NCBI RefSeq assembly: GCF_001758785.1
Contig: NZ_LROM01000124.1
Span: 1-44,355 of the forward strand
From: Duganella phyllosphaerae
GTDB lineage: Bacteria; Pseudomonadota; Gammaproteobacteria; Burkholderiales; Burkholderiaceae_D
Direction of reading: 5' to 3'
Length of the DNA: 44,355 nt
The position numbers were made by a program, and so were the translations under genes. Below, piece by piece: positions 27,348-35,558 of this stretch (the stretch's first letter is position 1; every line of letters begins with the position of its first letter). The notes beneath the pieces are model-generated. The model had not been told where the DNA came from. It saw only the letters and a program-made list of their open reading frames with translations, and ran no database searches.

Positions 27348-27450
27348 GCAGTGTGCTACAAAATGCCCACAGCGTCGTTCTGGCTCCTAGCCGTACATTC
27401 GTACTGTCGTCGTCCCCGGGCCTAGCTGTGAACATTTTGTAGCACACTGC
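27348..27450. repeat. 103-bp element with 26-bp terminal inverted repeats
   Basis: The ends at 27348-27373 and 27425-27450 are complementary at 24 of 26 positions (GCAGTGTGCTACAAAATG at the left edge). The 51-base centre has two small hairpins (GGCT-CCT-AGCC and GTAC-ATTC-GTAC). The element starts one base after the ptsI stop. There is no T-run, so it is not a standard terminator. It looks like a short miniature inverted-repeat element or a structured RNA. Confidence 0.85.
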
Positions 27451-27457
27451 AGTAGCT

Positions 27458-27484
27458 GATGGGACCCATCCTCGCGGTCCCATC
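27458..27484 (+). promoter_or_regulatory. Hairpin in the metX leader
   Basis: A perfect 9-bp stem (GATGGGACC and GGTCCCATC) with a nine-base loop lies 48 bases before the metX ATG. A second short stem (GGCCC/GGGCC, 27494-27506) follows. No good Shine-Dalgarno precedes metX. The hairpins might control translation, but no known riboswitch class fits. Confidence 0.4.
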
Positions 27485-27532
27485 CTGATAGATGGCCCGT
27501 GGGGCCGCCCCAATAAAAAAATCGAAACCACC

Positions 27533-28708
27533 ATGTCATCCCTGGGATACGTCACCCCGCAAACCATGCATTTCGCCGAACCGCTGCCGCTGCAAAGCGG
27601 CGCGCAGCTGCGCGACTACATGCTGATGTACGAAACCTACGGCACCCTGAACGCCGACAAATCGAACGCGGTGCTGGTATGCCACGCCCTGAACGCCTCG
27701 CACCACGTGGCCGGCGAATACGAGGGCACGCCGAAAAGCACCGGCTGGTGGGACAATATGGTCGGCCCGGGCAAGTCGCTCGACACCGACAAGTTCTTCG
27801 TCATCGGCATCAACAACCTCGGCTCCTGCTTCGGCTCCACGGGCCCCATGCACACCAACCCGGCCACCGGCAAGCCATACGGCGCCGCGTTCCCGGTCGT
27901 CACCGTGGAAGACTGGGTCAGCGCCCAGGCGCGCCTGGCCGACAAGTGGGGCATCACGCAGTTTGCCGCCGTGATGGGCGGCTCGCTCGGCGGCATGCAG
28001 GCGCTGGCCTGGAGCATCATGTACCCGGACCGCCTGCGCCACTGCGTGGTGATCGCATCCACCGCCAAGCTGTCCGCGCAAAACATCGCCTTCAACGACG
28101 TCGCGCGCCAGGCGATTCTGTCCGACCCCGATTACCGAGGCGGCGACTTTTACGAGTACGGCGTAGTGCCCAAGAATGGGCTGCGGGTGGCGCGCATGGT
28201 CGGCCACATCACGTACCTGTCCGACGACGACATGGCGGAAAAATTCGGCCGCAAGCTGCGCGCCGTTGCCGACGACATTGCGGCGACCGGCACCTACAAG
28301 TTCGACTTCGGCGTGGACTTCGAGATCGAATCGTACCTGCGCTACCAGGGCGACAAGTTCAGCGAATACTTCGACGCCAACACGTACCTGTTGATCACCA
28401 AGGCGCTCGATTATTTCGACCCGGCGCGCCACCACGGCGGCGATCTGTCGAAGACCCTGGCAGCCACCCGCGCCAAGTTCTTCCTGGCGTCTTTCACCAC
28501 CGACTGGCGCTTCTCGCCCGAGTGCAGCCAGGAAATCGTCAAGGCCCTGATCGACAACCGCCGCCAGGTGACCTACGCCGAGATCGACGCGCCGCACGGC
28601 CACGACGCCTTCCTGCTGGAAGACCCGCGCTACCTGAACCTGGTGCGCGCGTACTACGACCGGGTATGGAACGAGCTGAACGACATCAACAGCAAGGAGG
28701 CCGCATGA
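27533..28708 (+). CDS. metX: Homoserine O-acyltransferase MetX
   Basis: A 391-residue alpha/beta-hydrolase enzyme acylating homoserine, the first committed step of methionine synthesis. The nucleophile elbow GGSLGG carries Ser151; Asp324 (TTDWRFSP) and His357 (HGHDAF) complete the triad. N-terminal CHALNASHHVAG and NLGSCFGSTGP are family signatures. Betaproteobacterial MetX proteins often use succinyl-CoA rather than acetyl-CoA, so the donor is left open. The stop overlaps metW (ATGA), and a strong AAGGAGG just before it serves metW. The 186-base leader holds the inverted-repeat element and a hairpin. Confidence 0.95.
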   Translation: MSSLGYVTPQTMHFAEPLPLQSGAQLRDYMLMYETYGTLNADKSNAVLVCHALNASHHVAGEYEGTPKSTGWWDNMVGPGKSLDTDKFFVIGINNLGSCFGSTGPMHTNPATGKPYGAAFPVVTVEDWVSAQARLADKWGITQFAAVMGGSLGGMQALAWSIMYPDRLRHCVVIASTAKLSAQNIAFNDVARQAILSDPDYRGGDFYEYGVVPKNGLRVARMVGHITYLSDDDMAEKFGRKLRAVADDIAATGTYKFDFGVDFEIESYLRYQGDKFSEYFDANTYLLITKALDYFDPARHHGGDLSKTLAATRAKFFLASFTTDWRFSPECSQEIVKALIDNRRQVTYAEIDAPHGHDAFLLEDPRYLNLVRAYYDRVWNELNDINSKEAA

Positions 28709-29310
28709 ATTTCAACGACTTGAGCGCGGCCCGTCCCGACCTGGCTTTCATCGCCCACTGGGTGCCGCCCAGCGCCCACGTGCTCGACGTCGGTTGCGGC
28801 GACGGCGTGATGATGGACTACCTGCAAAGCGACAAGCGCTGCAGCGGCTACGGCATCGAGATCGCCGACGACAAGGTATTGGCCAGCACCCGCCGTGGCG
28901 TGCAGGTGGTGCAGCAGGATATGGAAAACGGCCTGGCGCTGTTTGGCGATAACAGTTTCGACACCGTCTTGTGCCTGTCGTCCTTGCAGATGATGAAGCA
29001 CGTGGAAGCGCTGCTGCGCGACATCGTCCGGGTGGGCAAGGAGGTGATCGTCTCGTTCCCCAACTTCGCCTACTGGCCGCACCGCGTGGCGCTGCTGCGC
29101 GGGCGCATGCCGGTATCGAAATCACTGCCGTACGAATGGCACGACACGCCCAACCTGCGCTGCGCCACCATCAACGATTTCCGCGACCTGGCGCACGACT
29201 GCGGCGTGGAAGTGATCGACTGCGTGGCGCTGGCCGAAGGCAAACGCGTCGATTTCCTGCCCAACCTGCGCGGCGATTTGGCGGTATTCCGCCTCCGTAA
29301 GAAAGCATAG
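28705..29310 (+). CDS. metW: MetW, SAM-binding partner of MetX
   Basis: A 201-residue Rossmann-fold protein with the SAM-binding motif VLDVGCGDG (about residues 28-36), which pairs with MetX in methionine biosynthesis. I start it at 28705, four bases after AAGGAGG and overlapping the metX stop by four bases. The same frame runs far back through metX, but that extension is out of frame with metX and not coding. NFAYWPHRVALLRGRMPVSK is a family-specific segment. Confidence 0.95.
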   Translation: MNFNDLSAARPDLAFIAHWVPPSAHVLDVGCGDGVMMDYLQSDKRCSGYGIEIADDKVLASTRRGVQVVQQDMENGLALFGDNSFDTVLCLSSLQMMKHVEALLRDIVRVGKEVIVSFPNFAYWPHRVALLRGRMPVSKSLPYEWHDTPNLRCATINDFRDLAHDCGVEVIDCVALAEGKRVDFLPNLRGDLAVFRLRKKA

Positions 29311-29312
29311 CG

Positions 29313-30569
29313 ATGACCACCCCGGAACAGAAGAAAAGCTGGATCAGTTACCTGAACGGCCGCACCATCTCGATCCTGTTCCTGGGCTTTAGTTCCGGGC
29401 TGCCGCTGTACACGCTGATCTACCTGATGCAGGCATGGCTGGCCACGGCCGGACTCGATGTCAAGGCGCTTGGCCTGTTCGGCCTGATGACGTTCCCGTA
29501 CACGTTCAAATTCCTGTGGGCGCCGCTGATGGACCGCTACAGCATTGGTACGCTGGGCCGGCGCCGGGGCTGGATGGCGGTTACGCAGATCGGCCTGTTC
29601 CTGGTGATCGGCGGCGTGGGCATGTTCGACCCAAAACAGGAGCTGACCCTGATCGTGCTGGCAGTGGGGGTCATCGCGTTCCTGTCGGCCAGCCAGGACG
29701 TGGTGATCGACGCCTACCGCCGCGAAATCCTGGCCGAAGAAGAGCAGGGCCTGGGCGCCGCCATCATCGTCAACGCCTACAAGGCGGCCAGCCTGATCCC
29801 CAGCGCGCTGGGGCTGGTGCTGGCCGACACCATGTCCTGGCAGTCCGTGTTCTGGATCGTGGCCGCGTTCATGCTGCCCGGTTTTATCTGCACCCTGCTG
29901 GCGAAAGAGCCGGCCGTGTATGGCGCGCCGCCGAAAAATCTGCAAGAGGCGATCGTGCTGCCGTTCAGGGAATTCATCGTGCGCGATGGCTTGAAACAGG
30001 CGATCATCATCATCATGTTCGTGCTGCTGTATAAAATCGGCGACACCATGGCCACCGCCCTATCGACCAAGTTCTTCCTCGATATCGGCTTTACCACCAA
30101 GCAGATCGGCCTCGCCGCCAACGCCACCGGCTGGTGGGCCAGCCTGGCCGGCGGCGCGGTGGGCGGCATCTGGATGATCAAGCTCGGCATCAACCGTGCG
30201 CTGTGGGTGTTCGGCGTCCTGCAGGCGCTTGCCATCCTCGGTTTTGCCTGGCTGGCCGAGGTGGGGCCCGATCCGTTCCTGCTCAGCGCAGTCTTCGGCT
30301 TCGAGGCGTTTGCCAGCCTGGGGCTCGGATCGGCAGCGCTGGTGGCGTTCATGTCGCGCGCCACCGACCCGCGCTACACGGCCACGCAGTACGCGTTGTT
30401 TTCCAGCCTGGCTGCGGTACCGCGCACATTCATCAACGCATCGGTAGGGTATATTGTCGCGGAAACCGGTTGGTTCTGGTTCTTTATGGTCTGCTTCATG
30501 CTGGCTTTCCCGGCCATGCTGATGCTCCCCAAAATCGCCCCATGGAATAAACGAGATGAAAAAGCTTAA
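29313..30569 (+). CDS. ampG: AmpG-family muropeptide permease (MFS)
   Basis: A 418-residue major facilitator protein with about twelve hydrophobic segments, matching AmpG, which imports anhydro-muropeptides for cell-wall recycling. Signatures include FSSGLPLYTLIYLMQAWL, FKFLWAPLMDRY and SASQDVVIDAYRREIL, the last typical of AmpG. E. coli AmpG is longer (491). The gene begins two bases after metW and overlaps the M48 protease gene by 14 bases, so it belongs to the same operon. There is no ampC/ampR nearby. Confidence 0.92.
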   Translation: MTTPEQKKSWISYLNGRTISILFLGFSSGLPLYTLIYLMQAWLATAGLDVKALGLFGLMTFPYTFKFLWAPLMDRYSIGTLGRRRGWMAVTQIGLFLVIGGVGMFDPKQELTLIVLAVGVIAFLSASQDVVIDAYRREILAEEEQGLGAAIIVNAYKAASLIPSALGLVLADTMSWQSVFWIVAAFMLPGFICTLLAKEPAVYGAPPKNLQEAIVLPFREFIVRDGLKQAIIIIMFVLLYKIGDTMATALSTKFFLDIGFTTKQIGLAANATGWWASLAGGAVGGIWMIKLGINRALWVFGVLQALAILGFAWLAEVGPDPFLLSAVFGFEAFASLGLGSAALVAFMSRATDPRYTATQYALFSSLAAVPRTFINASVGYIVAETGWFWFFMVCFMLAFPAMLMLPKIAPWNKRDEKA

Positions 30570-31446
30570 ATTCAACAGCGCCGCACTGGCGCTGGCCTGT
30601 GCGATGAGCGTGCTGCCGGCGCTGCCGGCATTGGCCCAAAACGACGGTATCCCGGTCGAAAAAATGTCGCGCATGCGCAGCATCGGCGGCGACGCCGACC
30701 AGGTCAACCAGCAGTCCAAGCTGCAGTACGACCAGATGCTCAAGCAGGCCCACGACAAGGACCAGGTTGCCACCGACAGCAACCCGCAGTTGATACGCCT
30801 GCGCGCGATTGCCGACCGCCTGATCCCGTTCACCAAGCGCTGGAACCCGGATGCGGCCAACTGGAAGTGGGAAGTCAACTTGCTCAATTCGCCGACCGTC
30901 AATGCGTTCTGCATGCCGGGCGGGCGCATCGCGTTCTACAGCGGCATTCTGACCAAGCTCAATCTGACCGACGATGAAGTGGCGGCGGTGATGGGCCACG
31001 AGATTGCCCACGCGCTGCGTGAACACGCGCGCGCGCAGGCCGGCAAGAACGCGGTGACCAGCACCGTCGCCCGCGTTGGCGGCTCGCTGATCGCCGGCTA
31101 CTTCGGCCTCGATCCGCGCCTGGGCGACGCCGGCGGCAGTGCCGTGGCGCAGGTCTCGGCGCTGAAATTCTCGCGCAGCGACGAATCCGAGGCCGACCTG
31201 GTGGGCCTCGACCTGGCCGCGCGGGCCGGCTACGATCCGCGCGCCGGCGTGGCGCTGTGGCAGAAGATGGCGGCGATTAACAAAAGCCAGCCGATCAGCT
31301 TCCTGTCCACCCACCCGACCGGCAGCGACCGCATCAGGAACATGAACGACCACATGAACCTGGTGCTGCCGGTGTACGCCCGCGCCAAGGGGCTCGACGC
31401 GAACAAGCTGCCGCCATACCGTTCGCTGGCGCTGCCGAAATCCTGA
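30556..31446 (+). CDS. M48-family metalloprotease, periplasmic
   Basis: A 296-residue zinc protease of the M48 family with a signal peptide (ending PALA-QND). The zinc motif HEIAH is at residues 148-152 and the third ligand is Glu212 in ESEADLVG. The single-domain layout without TPR repeats is closer to LoiP/YggG than to BepA. Such proteases act in outer-membrane quality control. The start overlaps ampG; the stop overlaps the next ATG (TGATG). The exact substrate is unknown. Confidence 0.93.
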   Translation: MKKLKFNSAALALACAMSVLPALPALAQNDGIPVEKMSRMRSIGGDADQVNQQSKLQYDQMLKQAHDKDQVATDSNPQLIRLRAIADRLIPFTKRWNPDAANWKWEVNLLNSPTVNAFCMPGGRIAFYSGILTKLNLTDDEVAAVMGHEIAHALREHARAQAGKNAVTSTVARVGGSLIAGYFGLDPRLGDAGGSAVAQVSALKFSRSDESEADLVGLDLAARAGYDPRAGVALWQKMAAINKSQPISFLSTHPTGSDRIRNMNDHMNLVLPVYARAKGLDANKLPPYRSLALPKS

Positions 31447-32354
31447 TGCCGGTGCGGTCCCCGGCAGATCGGCATCCGCTGCCGATGCGCGACGGCGTCG
31501 CGCCCAGCTACTTGTGGCTGCCGGAGGGCCAGTGGCCCGACATGATCACCTTCCTGGCCGCGCATTTTGCCGATGTGCCGGAGTCCACCTGGCGCGAGCG
31601 CATGGCGCGCGGCCACGTGGTCGATGGCGACGGTGTTCCGCTCGCGCCGCACAGCGCCTACCGCCGTGGCATGCGCATCTTTTACTACCGCGAGCTGGAA
31701 CAAGTGGAGACGCCGATCCCGTTCCAGGAACAGATCCTGTTCATGGACGACCACCTGGTGGTGGTCGATAAACCACATTTTCTGCCGATGACACCGACCG
31801 GCCGCTTTTTGCACGAGACGCTGCTGGTGCGGCTGAAAAAAACGCTGGGCGAACCTGCGCTCACGCCGATCCACCGCCTGGACCGGGAGACTGCCGGCGT
31901 GGTGATCTTCTCGCGCCGCCCGGAAAGCCGGGGCGCTTACCAGTCGCTGTTTCAGCAGCGCGTGATCGAAAAAGAATACGAGGCACTGGCGCCACGCCTG
32001 GACGGCGCGCAGTTCCCGTTCACGTACCGCAGTCGCATGGTGGACGGCGACAAGTTCTTCCTCATGAAGGAGGAAGCGGGCGAGCCGAACTCGGAGACCA
32101 TCATCGACGTCATCGAGCACGGTGCTGACTGCACGCGATATCGCCTGTTCCCCCACACCGGCCGCAAGCACCAGCTGCGCCTGCACCTGTCTGCGCTGGG
32201 TATCCCGATCCGGAACGACGCCTTTTACCCGGTGGCGCTGCCAAGCGGCCCGGACGACTACGAGCGCCCGTTAAAACTGCTGGCGCGCCGCATCTGCTTC
32301 CTCGATCCGCTCAGCGGCGACTGGCGCGAGTTTTCGAGCCAGCGCAGCCTCTGA
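31446..32354 (+). CDS. RluA-family pseudouridine synthase
   Basis: A 302-residue RNA pseudouridine synthase. The catalytic Asp146 lies in HRLDRETAG, and FPHTGRKHQLRLH is the second family motif. There is an N-terminal extension of about 80 residues before the catalytic domain, without a clear S4 signature. Which uridine in rRNA or tRNA it modifies cannot be told; the layout resembles the RluA/TruC branch. It is translationally coupled to the M48 gene and convergent with xthA, 13 bases apart. Confidence 0.93.
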   Translation: MPVRSPADRHPLPMRDGVAPSYLWLPEGQWPDMITFLAAHFADVPESTWRERMARGHVVDGDGVPLAPHSAYRRGMRIFYYRELEQVETPIPFQEQILFMDDHLVVVDKPHFLPMTPTGRFLHETLLVRLKKTLGEPALTPIHRLDRETAGVVIFSRRPESRGAYQSLFQQRVIEKEYEALAPRLDGAQFPFTYRSRMVDGDKFFLMKEEAGEPNSETIIDVIEHGADCTRYRLFPHTGRKHQLRLHLSALGIPIRNDAFYPVALPSGPDDYERPLKLLARRICFLDPLSGDWREFSSQRSL

Positions 32355-32367
32355 GCCTCTTTGAGTT

Positions 32368-33141
32368 TCACTCGTGCGCGTAATCGATAATCAACGGCGC
32401 ATGATCGGAAAACTTCTCTTCCTTGTACACGGCCACGCTGGTGGCGCGGGCGGCGATGCCGGGGGTGGCGACGTGGTAGTCGATGCGCCAGCCGACGTTC
32501 TTGGCGTAGGCCTGGCCACGGTTGCTCCACCAGGTGTACTGTTCTTCGCGCGGGTCGAGACCGCGGTGCACATCGACGTAGCCCACTTCGTCGAAGATGC
32601 GGGTCATCCATTCGCGCTCTTCGGGCAGGAAGCCGGAGTTTTTCTTGTTGCCTTTCCAGTTCTTGAGGTCGATCTCCTTGTGGGCGATGTTCCAGTCGCC
32701 GCAGATCACCACTTCGCGGCCTTCCGCGTGCAGCAGTTGCAGGTGCGGCAAGAACAAATCCATGAAGCGGAACTTGGCTTCCTGGCGCTCGGGGCCGGAC
32801 GAGCCGGACGGGCAGTACACGGAAATCACGGTCAGGTTGCCGAAGTCGCAGCGCACGTAGCGGCCTTCGCGGTCGAACTCGGGGGCGCCGAAGCCGATCA
32901 CCACGCGGTCCGGTTCGAGGCGGCTGTAGATGCCGGTGCCCGAGTAGCCCTTCTTTTCGGCGTAGTGGAAGTGGCCGTGGTAGCCGCCCGGGTTGAGGAA
33001 TTCCGGCGTCATGTCCGGCGCTTGCGCCTTGAGTTCCTGGACACAGACGAAATCGGCATCCTGCCTGGCCAGCCAGGTGAAGAAACCCTTGGACGAGGCG
33101 GAGCGGATGCCGTTCAGGTTGGCGGAGATGATTTTTGGCAT
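32368..33141 (-). CDS. xthA: Exodeoxyribonuclease III
   Basis: A 257-residue AP endonuclease/3'-5' exonuclease for base-excision repair. Conserved residues of the EEP fold are visible: Asn10 in SANLNGIR, Glu36 in CVQELKA, the GDWNIAH motif, and Asp246-His247 in FSDHAPL at the C-terminus. Length equals the family norm. It is divergent from pyrE across a 96-base promoter region. Confidence 0.97.
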   Translation of the reverse strand: MPKIISANLNGIRSASSKGFFTWLARQDADFVCVQELKAQAPDMTPEFLNPGGYHGHFHYAEKKGYSGTGIYSRLEPDRVVIGFGAPEFDREGRYVRCDFGNLTVISVYCPSGSSGPERQEAKFRFMDLFLPHLQLLHAEGREVVICGDWNIAHKEIDLKNWKGNKKNSGFLPEEREWMTRIFDEVGYVDVHRGLDPREEQYTWWSNRGQAYAKNVGWRIDYHVATPGIAARATSVAVYKEEKFSDHAPLIIDYAHE

Positions 33142-33172
33142 GAAGGCAAGTGCTTGAAAAAGCGTCGAAATT

Positions 33173-33200
33173 TTGGAATGCGCTAGTGTAGCGGTAAAAT
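33173..33200 (+). promoter_or_regulatory. Probable sigma-70 promoter of pyrE
   Basis: TTGGAA (33173-33178) and TAAAAT (33195-33200) are 16 bases apart, a good fit to a housekeeping promoter, with the start expected near 33207 and the pyrE ATG at 33238. The -10 matches five of six consensus bases. Confidence 0.5.
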
Positions 33201-33237
33201 ACCGGCACTTTCCAGAATTGAACAGAAATGAGGCAGC

Positions 33238-33903
33238 ATGAGCAATTTACGTCAGGATTTCATCGAGTTTTCGGTCAAGACCGGAGTGTTGCGCTTTGGC
33301 GAGTTCACCACCAAGGCCGGGCGCCAGTCGCCGTACTTCTTTAATGCCGGACTGTTCCATGACGGCGCCACGCTGGCCCAGCTGTCGCAGTTTTACGCGC
33401 AGACCCTGCTCGACTCGGGCGTGGAATTCGACATGCTGTTCGGCCCCGCCTACAAGGGCATCACCCTGGCCTCGGCCACCGCGATGGCGCTGGCTGGCAA
33501 GGGCCGCAACACCTCGTTCGCCTACAACCGCAAGGAAGCCAAGGACCACGGCGAGGGCGGCACCCTGGTTGGCGCCAAGCTGGCCGGCAAGGTCGTCATC
33601 ATCGACGACGTCATTTCGGCCGGCACCTCGGTGCGCGAGTCGGTGGACATGATACGCGCCGCCGGCGCCGAGCCATGCGCGGTGCTGATCGCGCTCGACC
33701 GCATGGAACGCGCCGGCAAGGATGGTCAGCTATCGCCGAACTCGGCGGTGCAGGAAGTGGCGATCCAGTACAACATCCCGGTGATTTCCATCGGCAACCT
33801 CGACGACCTGTTCGGCTACCTGAACGGCGCCGGCGCCGATCCGCAACTGCTGCAACACAAGGACGCGGTGGCGGCCTATCGCGAACGCTACGGAATTATT
33901 TGA
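33238..33903 (+). CDS. pyrE: Orotate phosphoribosyltransferase
   Basis: A 221-residue enzyme transferring the phosphoribosyl group of PRPP to orotate in pyrimidine synthesis. The PRPP-binding motif is VVIIDDVISAGTS (about residues 119-131), and KTGVLRFGEFTTKAGRQSPYFFNAG-type N-terminal features are present (quoted in part). The length fits the proteobacterial family. A long palindromic element begins six bases after the stop. Confidence 0.97.
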   Translation: MSNLRQDFIEFSVKTGVLRFGEFTTKAGRQSPYFFNAGLFHDGATLAQLSQFYAQTLLDSGVEFDMLFGPAYKGITLASATAMALAGKGRNTSFAYNRKEAKDHGEGGTLVGAKLAGKVVIIDDVISAGTSVRESVDMIRAAGAEPCAVLIALDRMERAGKDGQLSPNSAVQEVAIQYNIPVISIGNLDDLFGYLNGAGADPQLLQHKDAVAAYRERYGII

Positions 33904-33908
33904 TGTGA

Positions 33909-34070
33909 GCAGCCTGTCGGACTTGGGATCGTCAGCTGCAAAAATACCTGGATCGGTCCATATTTCGCCAATTTCTCGGCCCATAGCCCACTATGGGCAC
34001 TGCGAAATCGACAAAATCTGTAATCGATCAGCTATTTTTTCGCTTTGACTCCCCAAGTCCGGCAGGCTGC
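33909..34070. repeat. 162-bp imperfect palindrome downstream of pyrE
   Basis: The whole element folds back on itself. The outer arms (from 33909 and ending at 34070) match at 20 of 22 positions (GCAGCCTGTCGGACTTGGG). The middle arms are similar but degenerate. The centre is a perfect 8-bp hairpin GCCCATAG-CCCA-CTATGGGC (33978-33997). It fills most of the 237-base gap. The size and full-length symmetry suggest a mobile or repetitive intergenic element rather than a terminator. Confidence 0.85.
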
Positions 34071-34140
34071 AAGTCTTCTGGACGCCGGTGTTTCTTTGGT
34101 GTAATCTTTTAGATCGGCGTACAGACCAACCGAGGCAGGC

Positions 34141-34512
34141 ATGAACATAGCAACATTGAAGGTACACGGCGGCGACGAAGGACTGGCCGATATCCGCGAC
34201 GGCTTGCCGGTCGAGCCCGATGGCGACTGGCGCCGTGGCGACGTCAAGCCCGACGGCCGGGTACGCATTGATTCCGGTTTCTACGTGCGCATCGCCACCG
34301 ACGACAATCCCGATGAACTGCTCAAGGCGATCCGTACCTTCCTGGCCGAGTCGTCCGCGCGCGGCATCCACTTCGAGCGCGCCGACGTGGCGGCCGAGTT
34401 GCGCATCTCGTTCAGCTCCGAGCGCGGCGCGGCCACGCCCACGCTCGACTTCTCGCTGTCCGACCTGGCCCTGCTGGTCGAGATGGGCATCAACCTCAGC
34501 ATTACCGCCTGA
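34141..34512 (+). CDS. Small protein, DUF4279-like
   Basis: A 123-residue soluble protein with no signal peptide or membrane segment. The order of conserved features (LKVHG start, a central RRGDVKPDGRVRIDSGFYVRI, then a helix, then LSDLALLVEMGINLSI at the end) resembles DUF4279, a domain of unknown function; this is by pattern only. An AGGCAGG box precedes the ATG. It is convergent with the permease gene, two bases between the stops, and follows the palindromic element, so it stands alone as a transcription unit. No toxin-like partner is adjacent. Confidence 0.7.
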   Translation: MNIATLKVHGGDEGLADIRDGLPVEPDGDWRRGDVKPDGRVRIDSGFYVRIATDDNPDELLKAIRTFLAESSARGIHFERADVAAELRISFSSERGAATPTLDFSLSDLALLVEMGINLSITA

Positions 34513-34514
34513 TC

Positions 34515-35450
34515 TCAGACGCCCAGCCAGTGCCGGTACAACGGCAAGCCCAGTAGTACATTGACCGGGAACGTGATGCCCAGCGCAGCGAGCATCGCCA
34601 GCCCGATATCGGCCTGCGGGATGGCGGCGCGGATCGCGGCCGGTGCGGCGATATAGGACGCGCTGGCGGTCAGGGCGGCCAGCACCAGCGTGGTTCCCGG
34701 CGGCAGCCCCAGCACGGTGGCCACGGCTATCCCGGCCCAGGCCAGCACGAACGGCGCCACCGCTGCAAACACCATCAGGCGCCAGTGCTGCAACGGCAGC
34801 GGCCGGCATACGCGCGCCGTGCACAAGCCCATTTCAAGTAAAAAGATCGCCAGCATGGCCTTGAAGCCGCCCAGCATCACGGGGGCGATCGGCGCCATGC
34901 CTTGCGGTCCGTACAAAGCACCGATCAGCACGCCGCCCCCGAGCAGCACCACGCCACGGCTGGTGAGCGCTTCGCGCCAGATGGCCATGCCGCCGTGGCT
35001 TGACGACGCGCCGCCCTGGCGCCGATGGTGCAGCCACAACATCACCACGATGGCCGGCAGTTCCAGCATCACCAGGTACAAGGTGGTTTGCGGACTCACG
35101 GCCAGGCCATCGTGCTCGGCCAGCGCCAGGGCCACGGCAAAGGTACCGGCGCTGACCGAGCCGTAATGGGCGGCGATGCTGAGCGCGTTGGGACGGTCGA
35201 GCCGTACCAGCCGGCGCAGCACCGGGTAGCACAGCAGCGGCAGCGCCACGCCCAGCGCGGCCACTACCAGCAGCTCGACCACGATGGCGCCGGTAACATG
35301 GCCGTGCAGCGCCATGCCGCCTTTTAAGCCAAGCACCAGCATCAGCAGGATGGCCAGCGTGTCGTAGGTGGGTGAGGGGAGTTTCAGGTCTGATTTGACG
35401 AGGCCGGCGCACAGGCCGAGGGCGAAGAAGGCGATCACGATGTCAGGCAT
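34515..35450 (-). CDS. SbtA-type sodium-dependent bicarbonate permease
   Basis: A 311-residue inner-membrane protein with about ten hydrophobic segments that fits the SbtA/DUF897 family of sodium-bicarbonate symporters. Family-like segments are LMLVLGLKGGMAL, HYGSVSAGTFAVA and the C-terminal ASASYIAAPAAIRAAIPQAD with GITFPVNVLLGLPLY. The protein is divergent from a LysR-type gene, a classic regulator-target pair. No carbonic anhydrase or carbon-fixation gene is nearby, so it may serve anaplerotic bicarbonate supply or carry another anion. The Shine-Dalgarno is weak. Confidence 0.83.
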   Translation of the reverse strand: MPDIVIAFFALGLCAGLVKSDLKLPSPTYDTLAILLMLVLGLKGGMALHGHVTGAIVVELLVVAALGVALPLLCYPVLRRLVRLDRPNALSIAAHYGSVSAGTFAVALALAEHDGLAVSPQTTLYLVMLELPAIVVMLWLHHRRQGGASSSHGGMAIWREALTSRGVVLLGGGVLIGALYGPQGMAPIAPVMLGGFKAMLAIFLLEMGLCTARVCRPLPLQHWRLMVFAAVAPFVLAWAGIAVATVLGLPPGTTLVLAALTASASYIAAPAAIRAAIPQADIGLAMLAALGITFPVNVLLGLPLYRHWLGV

Positions 35451-35558
35451 GGAAAAAGTTTCTAATTGGAATGCTCGCCATTGTGCCGATCACCGCGTAT
35501 ATTGAATAATAAAACCTTCTGCAATAGGCCATAGAGCATTATCTATGAATGGACCGAC
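35451..35558. promoter_or_regulatory. Divergent SbtA-LysR control region
   Basis: This 108-base AT-rich gap holds an imperfect dyad ATAGAG-CATT-ATCTAT (35531-35546) just before the LysR start and TTC-N6-GAA at about 35460-35471 near the permease start. Either could be a LysR-type site, since the family favours T-N11-A dyads. I could not define firm -35/-10 boxes. Confidence 0.35.

Noticed and set aside
27348..27450. A rho-independent terminator for ptsI
   Set aside because: The stem is long but the loop is 51 bases and no T-run follows on either strand.
27679..28704. N-terminal extension of metW through metX
   Set aside because: This frame overlaps metX out of frame, and the strong AAGGAGG with ATG at 28705 defines MetW with its normal length.
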